From contig JAZKIX010000085.1 of the NCBI GenBank assembly GCA_040384645.1, positions 1 to 64,000 on the forward strand: a stretch of DNA of 64,000 nucleotides. Reading direction: 5' to 3'. Within the stretch, counting starts at the first letter, position 1, and each line of letters starts with the position of its first letter. This DNA comes from JAZKIX01 sp040384645 (GTDB lineage: Bacteria > Pseudomonadota > Gammaproteobacteria > Burkholderiales > Burkholderiaceae_D). Below the pieces are notes generated by a model. The model made no database searches. It was not told the DNA's origin and saw only the letters and a program-made list of their open reading frames with translations. Shown in pieces: positions 57,823 to 64,000 of the stretch. A program made the translations under genes and the position numbers.

Positions 57823-58902
57823 ATGACGATTAATCAAAAATATCAACGCTGCATGGTGATGGCAGGCGGTGGATTTCGCTTCGGCTATTTCCTCGGCATG
57901 TATGCCGCCGCGGTCGAAACCGGCAATCGGCCGGACCTGTTGTTAGCCAGTTGCGGCGGCTCGATTGCTGCTGCCATCATTCATGCGCTACCCGACGATG
58001 GCGCACGCAAGGACTGGGTCAGTTCGGCGGCAATGTATGACTTTTTATGCAGCCTGCAATCGACACCCAAGGCGGCGATTCACCGCACCGTATTGCATGC
58101 GGTCAAACGACGGCTGCAGTCGGGCCGGGCTGAATGGATTCCCGATTTATTCGACGATTATTTTTTCGATATTCCCGCCCAGTTGCCGTTACCGCTGCCA
58201 GCCGCCATACCGGAGGTGGCGCTGGCGATTGTGGGCGGCAAAATATTATTTACACAGAGTGAGGTAGGCCAACCGCGTGCCGGACGTAAGCTATTTGCCG
58301 AAACCGTGTTTTGCAATGCGCGCAGTGCCGCTTTGCTGGAGGGCATGCAAGCGCCTTTGAGCGAGTTGCAATGGGGCGACAATACCGTGGCGCCTGCCCT
58401 GCTGACGGATATTTCCATGCCCATCGGTGATGCAGTACGGATCTCGATTTCAGACATGTTTTATTTCCGCTGTCATTCGCACGGGACATCGCATTACACC
58501 GGAGGTGTGATCGACCTGTTCCCGATTGAGGTGGCGCACCGGCTAGCCAACCATGTGACGATGGAAATCAAGTCGCCCTTCAACCAGACACTATCGATCC
58601 CAGCCTGGCGCGCAGTTTTGGGCATCGATGGCAATGCGCGCTTGCGCCATGTGCACCGGCAAGTCGCCGATGTCTGGGTCGATGCCTCCGATGTCGATAC
58701 CGTCTTGGCCAATAACAGCATGCAAAAAAAGCTGGCGTGGCGCCAAAACCGGATTCGCCTGATCATGCCGCCGACCCATGCCAGCTATGTGGCCGACGTC
58801 GAAGCGCAATGGCAATACGGCTATCGACGCGCGCTGGAAGCCTTCGGCCACGCCGAGCCAAACCATACACAGCACATGCGCTATAAAGCCAAACATAACT
58901 AA
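57823..58902 (+). CDS. Patatin-like phospholipase-family protein with an altered active site
   Basis: A 359-residue protein with the patatin oxyanion loop MAGGGFRFGYFLGMY. The expected GxSxG elbow reads LLASCGGSIAAAII, so the first Gly is Leu. The Asp of the DG/A motif is Thr in HYTGGVIDLFPIEVAH. Both catalytic elements may thus be changed. The ATG at 57823 gives MTINQKYQRCMVMAGGG; an earlier ATG at 57775 is possible. It is divergent from the ynbD-like gene and 12 bp before an SDR gene. It may act as a binding rather than hydrolytic protein. Confidence 0.78.
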   Translation: MTINQKYQRCMVMAGGGFRFGYFLGMYAAAVETGNRPDLLLASCGGSIAAAIIHALPDDGARKDWVSSAAMYDFLCSLQSTPKAAIHRTVLHAVKRRLQSGRAEWIPDLFDDYFFDIPAQLPLPLPAAIPEVALAIVGGKILFTQSEVGQPRAGRKLFAETVFCNARSAALLEGMQAPLSELQWGDNTVAPALLTDISMPIGDAVRISISDMFYFRCHSHGTSHYTGGVIDLFPIEVAHRLANHVTMEIKSPFNQTLSIPAWRAVLGIDGNARLRHVHRQVADVWVDASDVDTVLANNSMQKKLAWRQNRIRLIMPPTHASYVADVEAQWQYGYRRALEAFGHAEPNHTQHMRYKAKHN

Positions 58903-58914
58903 GCGACCGGCGCG

Positions 58915-59652
58915 ATGAAGATCATGATCATTGGCGGCACCAGCGGCATCGGCCTGGCGCTGGCGCTGCATTATTTGCAGGACGGTGCGGAAGTGGCGAT
59001 CTGCGGGCGTGATCTGGCTAGGGTCGATCCGGCAGTGGTCGCGCAGCATGCGGCTCTGCGTTTATATGCACTCGACATCGCCAACAAAGCAGCCGTCGCC
59101 GCTGCGCTCGATGATTTTATCGGCGCCGGCAAGCTCGATCTGTTGATCGTGACCGCGGGGTTTTATTTTAATTCGCCCCGCGTGACGCTGGACGAGTCTA
59201 CGACCCTGCGCATGTTGCAAACCAATGTCAGCGGCTTGCATCAAGCCTTCGAGCTGGCAGCGCAAAAAATGCTGTCCCACAAAGCGGGACAATTGGTGGC
59301 GATTGCATCGATTGCCGGATTATTGCGCGACAGTCCCACCGGCTCGCTCTACGGCGCCAGCAAACGTGCCGTGATCGGCGTGTGCGAGGTGTATCGCAAG
59401 GCCTTGGCACCCTTTGGCATCGACGTCACGGTGATCGTGCCCGGTTATATCGACACCGCCAAATTGCGCGAACTGAACGGCGGCGATGCCAGCCACAAGC
59501 CATTCTTAATGTCCGAAGCGCAGGCGGTGAATCGTATCGTGCAAGCCATCGCACAACGTCAGGCGAGTTGTGTGTTTCCATGGCAAATGCATTGGCTGGT
59601 GAGGCTGTTCAATTGCTTGCCATCGGGATTGCGTAGCTTGCGCGGAAAGTAA
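58915..59652 (+). CDS. Short-chain dehydrogenase/reductase
   Basis: A 245-residue classical SDR: IIGGTSGIGLALALHYLQDG (cofactor loop), LLIVTAGFYFN (the NAG-equivalent), the catalytic Ser in ASIAGLLRDSPTGS and the YGASK motif. The C-terminal hydrophobic tail (HWLVRLFNCLPSGLRSL) may contact membrane. The substrate is unknown. It follows the patatin-like gene by 12 bp, so the two are likely co-transcribed, extending the ynb-like cluster. Confidence 0.88.
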   Translation: MKIMIIGGTSGIGLALALHYLQDGAEVAICGRDLARVDPAVVAQHAALRLYALDIANKAAVAAALDDFIGAGKLDLLIVTAGFYFNSPRVTLDESTTLRMLQTNVSGLHQAFELAAQKMLSHKAGQLVAIASIAGLLRDSPTGSLYGASKRAVIGVCEVYRKALAPFGIDVTVIVPGYIDTAKLRELNGGDASHKPFLMSEAQAVNRIVQAIAQRQASCVFPWQMHWLVRLFNCLPSGLRSLRGK

Positions 59653-59677
59653 TTCTGCGTTTGACCGTGCTTGGCCT

Positions 59678-60472
59678 CTACAAATCTTCCACCGGCGTAT
59701 GACCCGACAGCCAATTCAGTTCGCTATCTAATGCAAATTGGCTAGGCCAACTGCGCTCTGGCACGCCCCAATCTTTGAAATTCAAGACCAGTTCGCATAG
59801 CTCGCGGGTCGCTTGTGCGGTCGGTGCGCGCATCAGCGCGTCGGCGCGTTGCAGGTATTGCTCGGGTTTGTCGGCGGCGCGTTCCAACATGCGTGAGGCC
59901 CATTTGTGATAAGGGAAAAACAGCCGGTTATGTGCCAGCAGGACGCGGGTTGTAAACAGCACGGCCCTGACCGCGGACCAATTCAAGAGGTAGGGATTAT
60001 CGTGTCGTTCCGCTTCGCCAACGTACCAATGCATTGCCTGCACTTGCGCCACGAAACGTTGAATATGTTGGATGCGAGTCGATTCGTCGTAGGTGTTAAT
60101 ACGGTCAACCAAGGCTTGTAAATGGCTGCTGTCGGCGCGCGACCATGCGATGTAAGCGTTCAGGAAGGCGGCGCGGGCGGGTTCGCTGCCTTTTTCGGCG
60201 ACCAGTTCCAAAAAACTACTGCCCATGAATTTACCATCGACGTATCCGCCTTGGTAATCAGTGTAATCGGTTGAATAAAAGGTGAGGTCAGCAGATGCCT
60301 GGCGCGCCTGATAGGCAGCTTCGTCGACGATGATCATCACATCGACATCGCTGTCGGCCTTGCCAAATTCTTTGACCAGAGAACCGCCAACCAGGATGGC
60401 TTGCACTTCATTTTTTTGCGAGAAATCCTGGACAAAACGATCCAGCGCCTGCTGGTGATGGGAAAGCAACAT
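59678..60472 (-). CDS. Nucleotidyltransferase-fold protein
   Basis: A 264-residue protein starting at ATG 60472. The N-terminus has the polymerase-beta-type motif ILVGGSLVKEFGKADSDVDV (GGS followed by D-x-D), as in aminoglycoside nucleotidyltransferases and other NTases. A helical C-terminal part (VRAVLFTTRVLLAHNRLFFP, ERSWPSQFALDSELNW) follows. The target is unknown. It converges on the SDR gene. Confidence 0.78.
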   Translation of the reverse strand: MLLSHHQQALDRFVQDFSQKNEVQAILVGGSLVKEFGKADSDVDVMIIVDEAAYQARQASADLTFYSTDYTDYQGGYVDGKFMGSSFLELVAEKGSEPARAAFLNAYIAWSRADSSHLQALVDRINTYDESTRIQHIQRFVAQVQAMHWYVGEAERHDNPYLLNWSAVRAVLFTTRVLLAHNRLFFPYHKWASRMLERAADKPEQYLQRADALMRAPTAQATRELCELVLNFKDWGVPERSWPSQFALDSELNWLSGHTPVEDL

Positions 60473-60597
60473 GCAAATCCTCGTCAAAATCAAAGGGATG
60501 TTTAGAGGCGAATCGGAGGACCAACAGTGATATCTGCACACTGCCAACCTGCTACTGGAATCGGGATAAAACTAGTAGATCAACCAGAAGAAATAAT

Positions 60598-60715
60598 TAG
60601 ACGAGATAAGTAGGGTGTGCGGGGCCGCCGAGGCCGTGCGCACCAAATGATCCGCAACGTTATGGTGCGCATCACCGCGAGCACAGCCAACTGTGGTGCG
60701 CACGGCGCACCCTAC
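60598..60715 (+). repeat. FamB repeat copy 3 (expanded)
   Basis: GAGATAAGTAGGGTGTGCGG begins it, then a GAGGCCGTGCGCACC arm and, 50 bp on, GGTGCGCACGGCGCACCCTAC. The first part matches copy 1; the second part looks like an extra palindromic half. Confidence 0.7.
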
Positions 60716-60781
60716 GCACGCTTTGTCTATCTGCTGGCAGTCTATCGAACCGTTTTACATCCCTGCCATAAAAATATTAAA

Positions 60782-60857
60782 GGGGGGTATTGGCAAAAAT
60801 ACCGCCTTACCCGCACGTTTTTATTGGCACAAATAAAATACAGGAGGCAGTATATTT
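60782..60857 (-). repeat. FamA dispersed repeat, copy 12 (inverted)
   Basis: Read on the minus strand: ATAC(TGCCTCCT)GTAT, CCAATAAAAACGTGCGGG, GGC(GGTATTTTT)GCC, ATACCCCCC. A near-consensus copy. Confidence 0.87.
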
Positions 60858-60881
60858 ACTGGAAAGATGTCATCCACAACT

Positions 60882-60912
60882 GCCGCGAGGGCAAACCTAC
60901 TGCCCTCGCGGC
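60882..60912 (-). terminator. Strong hairpin after the GH52-type gene
   Basis: GCCGCGAGGGCA/TGCCCTCGCGGC with a 7-base loop: a perfect 12-bp stem 18 bp past the stop. It lacks a T-run, so it may be a processing or stabilising stem rather than an intrinsic terminator. Confidence 0.55.
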
Positions 60913-60929
60913 GATCTGGAGTGACGCAA

Positions 60930-63032
60930 TTACTCCGTGAGCCAAACGCTGCTATTAACACCACGCGGATAATATTTCGCGGCGTAGAGCACGCCATCGA
61001 CCACTTGTTCGCTCCAGCACCAGGCGCTCAATTCCGGGTGCAATTGCCAATTGGCGTGCGCGACGTCGGCGCGGTGGTTGATGTCGGCAATCGGCAGGCG
61101 CAATAGATGGCGCGCGGCGAATTGGCAGACGTACACTTTGGCCGGGAAGGTGTTGGCGCTGGTGGAACTAATGCGCCAGCCGCCGTCGGGATACAGGCAC
61201 GTGTCGTCGCGCAAGACGTGTTCCATCATATGACGGCTGAGCGCTTTGAAGTAATCGGCAAATTCGCCATCGAGCGCCAGCGCCTGATGCGCGCCGCCGA
61301 AATGGGCGTAGGCCAGACCTTCGATTACTGGCAGGATGATAGCTTCGGTCTTGCCTTCCAATAAGGCTGGAATGCGTCCGTTGGCATCGGCTGCCGCCGT
61401 GATGGTGGCAGCAGCACGTTGTGCTTGTGACTGGGCGCGACCACGTCCGCCGATTTCTTCAACCCGCTCGAACAAGCGCGCCAATACCACGCTGGCAGCC
61501 CATAATTTGCCGCCCAGATAGGTGTTGCCGCTGGCTTGGCCAAGCGAGAGATCGATGCAGTCATAGGTGGTGATTTCACGACCGGTGCCGCAACGCGAAC
61601 TGTCCCAGCGCATGACGCCGATGCGTTGCGCCGGATCGGGATGATCGCGCCGCTCCATGCTTTCCAGGCATTGCAACAAGACGCCGGTATTTTTCTTCAG
61701 CCAAACCAGATCATTGGACGCTTGCACATACAGGCCGGCGGTCAAGACCCAGTTGAGCAATTCTTCCATCGTCATGTGCGAGAAGCAGCCGCTCAAATTG
61801 GTGCGCTCGTAGGATGAGCGACCGGCTGGCGTGAACACCGCCGCCGCACCCATATCGTGGGTGAAGGAGATGCCGCCGGCGGCTTTCTCGCCGCGCCAGG
61901 AGATATCGTCGGTATAGCTGTAACGCGCCGTGTATTGGTCCAGCACATTGCGCACGGTCCAAGGATGTTGCTGCACTTCGTACAGCGAATGGTCGGGCAC
62001 CAGATCAAGTGTATTGATCATGTTGTACTCGCCTTCGTTGACGTTCCACAAAGGCTGGCCGTCTAGCTCGAGCATCTGGGTCGAAAACAGGTAAGAACGC
62101 GTCGCATGCGCCACGGTGAATTTTTGCGCTTCGCTAAGTTTGCTATTGCGCAGCTTTTCGTCGGCACGGGTGGCACGCAAGCGGGCATCGTCGAAATTAT
62201 CCAGCGCGAAACGTCCAACTGCTTCGGTCGAATCGAACCAGCGGTTGTACAGATAACGCGTCGCCACGCCAGCAGTGGCAACACCGGCGCGATGGAAGCA
62301 ATAGGCAAAACGCAGGGTCACTTTGGTATTGGCTGGCACGTCGAAACCGATCATGCCCTGCCCGCCCAGACCGCTGCTACGGTTGGCGGCGTTATTGACG
62401 TCCAGCATTTCTTGCCACGCCAGGCCGAGCGAACTCCATGCGCCTGGATGATCGGACACCAGCGCCATGTCCATACCACTGCCGATACCGACCAGACCAT
62501 TGTCGCCTGCAATATGGCGCAAGCCGTAACAAGGGTCGATCCGGTTAAAACCCACCGCAAGGATACGCGAGCGTGCGCCCTTGCTATTGTCGACCGTCAC
62601 TTCGGCCCAGACTGCTGGCACCAGCGCCCGCTTTAAATCGACCGTATCGCCCAAGGCTGGATCGGGAATCGCACCGCCAGGGCTATAGAGGGTATAAGTC
62701 AAATCGCCGGCATGCCAGGCATCGGAGGCGATCGCGAACTTGCGCTCGATTTCGGTTTGCTCATAGGCGCGCAAGACGATCTTGTCGCCGCCCAGGCCGT
62801 CGTGGCTGGCGACATAACGTTCGGCTTCGGAACCTGCCTTCAAATCGATGAATGGCATGACGTCGAACTCGCCTTGCTTGTCGGCAGATTCCAGCGCGAT
62901 CAAGATATCTTGGTTCGGCGCCTCGCAGCGCTCCAAATCCATGCCGCCGCGTGCACCGGGAAAGCCCAACGTCAGGCTGGCATGGGCACCGATAGGCGCA
63001 TGCTGGGTGTTGAAAAATTGATTTTTAATCAT
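60930..63032 (-). CDS. GH52-type beta-xylosidase
   Basis: A 700-residue intracellular (no signal peptide) enzyme. It matches glycoside hydrolase family 52 along its whole length from memory of the Geobacillus xylosidase: NTQHAPIGAHASLTLGFPGA at the start, the nucleophile region NVNEGEYNMINTLDL with Glu333, the acid/base region REITTYDCIDLSLGQASGN with Asp491, and the SGCFSHMTMEELLNWVL and YYPRGVNSSVW segments. GH52 enzymes hydrolyse xylo-oligosaccharides. The family is best known from Firmicutes, so it is unusual here. The adjacent LysR regulator may control it. Confidence 0.88.
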   Translation of the reverse strand: MIKNQFFNTQHAPIGAHASLTLGFPGARGGMDLERCEAPNQDILIALESADKQGEFDVMPFIDLKAGSEAERYVASHDGLGGDKIVLRAYEQTEIERKFAIASDAWHAGDLTYTLYSPGGAIPDPALGDTVDLKRALVPAVWAEVTVDNSKGARSRILAVGFNRIDPCYGLRHIAGDNGLVGIGSGMDMALVSDHPGAWSSLGLAWQEMLDVNNAANRSSGLGGQGMIGFDVPANTKVTLRFAYCFHRAGVATAGVATRYLYNRWFDSTEAVGRFALDNFDDARLRATRADEKLRNSKLSEAQKFTVAHATRSYLFSTQMLELDGQPLWNVNEGEYNMINTLDLVPDHSLYEVQQHPWTVRNVLDQYTARYSYTDDISWRGEKAAGGISFTHDMGAAAVFTPAGRSSYERTNLSGCFSHMTMEELLNWVLTAGLYVQASNDLVWLKKNTGVLLQCLESMERRDHPDPAQRIGVMRWDSSRCGTGREITTYDCIDLSLGQASGNTYLGGKLWAASVVLARLFERVEEIGGRGRAQSQAQRAAATITAAADANGRIPALLEGKTEAIILPVIEGLAYAHFGGAHQALALDGEFADYFKALSRHMMEHVLRDDTCLYPDGGWRISSTSANTFPAKVYVCQFAARHLLRLPIADINHRADVAHANWQLHPELSAWCWSEQVVDGVLYAAKYYPRGVNSSVWLTE

Positions 63033-63396
63033 ATGGCTCTATATAAAAAGTGTGAAAACAAATCCTGTGTGGCGTTAGCTTGGCGCGCATTTGCCAAAAA
63101 GTGCTTATCCTCCAAATATGGAAAATATAACAACCGAACCCGTTAAATCTATGGCTAAGTATGAGGAACACGTTGGCAGTTCCTAGCTGGTCATACGCTG
63201 CACCAGTCCCCCAAGCCGCATTGAATTTCGATGACCTTGGCATTCTGAAGCTTGACCGCCGCCAGCATAATGCCAACAACCAAGCGATTTATAACCAAAG
63301 CCGAGATTAATTGGCCAAAGTTAAAAAGTCCGTTGCAAATATGCATCGTATTTAAGTCCAACACTTGCCTATAATTCAAATATGCAAGCGCTATGA
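63033..63396. other. Region between the LysR and GH52-type genes
   Basis: 363 bp with no supported gene, AT-rich, probably carrying the GH52-type promoter on the minus strand. A TATAAT hexamer at 63370-63375 faces the plus strand and has no obvious target. Confidence 0.45.
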
Positions 63397-64000
63397 TCAA
63401 GCACTGCGGTCTGCGATCCGCTTTGCCAAGGACTCGATCACGCCGCGTAACCAGCGTTGCGAGGGCTCATTCTGGGTGCGTGCGTGCCAGGCTTGCGAAA
63501 TGGCATACGAGGGGATTTCGAGAGGCACCGACAATACCTGGATCGGATAATGCGATGCAAATTTTTGCGCCGTACTCTTGGTCATGGTCATGAGCAGATC
63601 GGTGTGGATAATAATGTCGGGCGCGACCGTAAAATGCGGGATCGACAACACCACCTTGCGTTTCTGCCCCAGTTCCCCCAACAAGGTATCGACCAGTCCG
63701 ACAAAACCGCGACCCTGCGGAGAGACCAAAATGTGGTCTTCCGCCAAAAATTGCGCCAGACTCAATTCTCCCTTGATGCGCGGGTGATCCTGACGCGCAA
63801 GGCAGACAAAACTTTCTTGCATCAGCGGTTTGCGATAGAGCTGCTCGGCGATTTCACCCAGATAGCCAAAGGCTAAATCCAGAGTACCTTTCACTAGGCC
63901 TTCACTGGCTAAATCGGGCGCCAGACTTTGTACCGACAGCTTGATTCCAGGCCCGACCTGGCTGATTTCAGCCATCAATTGTGGCAGCAAGAGCAGCTCG
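63397..64000 (-). CDS. LysR-family transcriptional regulator, substrate-binding domain (truncated by window edge)
   Basis: About 200 C-terminal residues of a LysR effector-binding domain: LPQLMAEISQVGPGIKLSVQ, GTLDLAFGYLGEIAEQLYRK, ESFVCLARQDHPRIKGELS and the typical late PSYAISQAWHARTQNEPSQR. The reading frame stays open to the window end, so the HTH is outside. It is upstream of the GH52-type gene on the same strand, so a regulatory link is possible but not shown. Confidence 0.88.
   Translation of the reverse strand, partial: ELLLLPQLMAEISQVGPGIKLSVQSLAPDLASEGLVKGTLDLAFGYLGEIAEQLYRKPLMQESFVCLARQDHPRIKGELSLAQFLAEDHILVSPQGRGFVGLVDTLLGELGQKRKVVLSIPHFTVAPDIIIHTDLLMTMTKSTAQKFASHYPIQVLSVPLEIPSYAISQAWHARTQNEPSQRWLRGVIESLAKRIADRSA

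Larger units (their letters stand above)
60473..60929. other. Intergenic region with FamB copy 3 and FamA copy 12
   Basis: 456 bp with no gene. It holds FamB copy 3, FamA copy 12 and a long hairpin after the GH52-type gene. Confidence 0.6.

Noticed and set aside
6651..60857. FamA copies as a CRISPR array
   Set aside because: Copies are dispersed singly, kilobases apart and in both orientations, with no regular spacers and no cas genes.
1..64000. tRNA, rRNA, prophage and complete insertion sequence
   Set aside because: No cloverleaf-like tRNA, rRNA segment, phage structural gene or transposase was recognised by reading. A dedicated search (tRNAscan, ISfinder) was not possible.

Overview
The window looks like part of a betaproteobacterial chromosome, most likely Burkholderiales and probably Oxalobacteraceae or a close relative. 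This is inferred from gene order (dapC-dapD-pilU-arsC-like-dapE-prmB), from DUF1841, the COG4389 'site-specific recombinase' and MoxR/CoxE-type VWA genes, and from moderate-to-high GC core genes. No rRNA, tRNA, CRISPR array, intact insertion sequence or complete prophage was seen. Four runs of N (7845-7854, 15763-15823, 20627-20636, 48345-48354) interrupt coding sequences.

Layout. 0.4-6.4 kb: lysine/diaminopimelate synthesis (dapC, dapD, dapE) with a PilU-type ATPase, an ArsC-like reductase and PrmB. 6.8-14.4 kb: a small membrane protein, an ABC-F ATPase, a GlxA-type regulator divergent from a small monooxygenase, an orphan galactitol-type PTS IIC and a periplasmic binding protein. 14.9-17.9 kb (minus strand): homoserine dehydrogenase and an AlaA-type aminotransferase. 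18.3-26.2 kb: a complete lipid A aminoarabinose locus (arnT, arnE/F-like, arnB, arnC, arnA split into two genes, arnD), then bcp, a PIN-PhoH ATPase and a cold-shock gene. 29.5-34.9 kb: a very large hybrid sensor kinase split by a frameshift, with a degenerate N-terminal protein-kinase domain, divergent from a catalase-like gene. 36.6-43.5 kb: DUF1841, two cytochromes c, the COG4389 membrane protein, and MoxR-GNAT-VWA. 43.9-46.2 kb: a secreted multidomain glycoside hydrolase. 46.5-52.9 kb: an accessory stretch of small minus-strand ORFs separated by repeated spacers. It holds one convincing but mutated integron attC-like site and two decayed tails of a DUF4386 paralogue. 53.3-59.7 kb: a cluster resembling E. 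coli ynbABCD plus patatin-like and SDR genes, probably acting on phospholipid head groups. 59.7-64 kb: a nucleotidyltransferase, a GH52-type beta-xylosidase and the edge of a LysR regulator.

The most unusual feature is a dispersed 73-78 bp intergenic repeat, called FamA here, with eleven full copies and one half copy in both orientations. Each full copy has a small 5' ATAC/GTAT hairpin, a conserved linker (CAATGAAAACGTGCGGG-like) and, in most copies, a second GGC/GCC hairpin ending in ATACCCCC. One copy has a compensatory GGG/CCC change, which suggests a structured RNA or single-stranded DNA element. A second repeat (FamB, GTGCGCAC-type palindrome) and a large interrupted palindrome at 14.48-14.66 kb add to a repeat-rich intergenic landscape.
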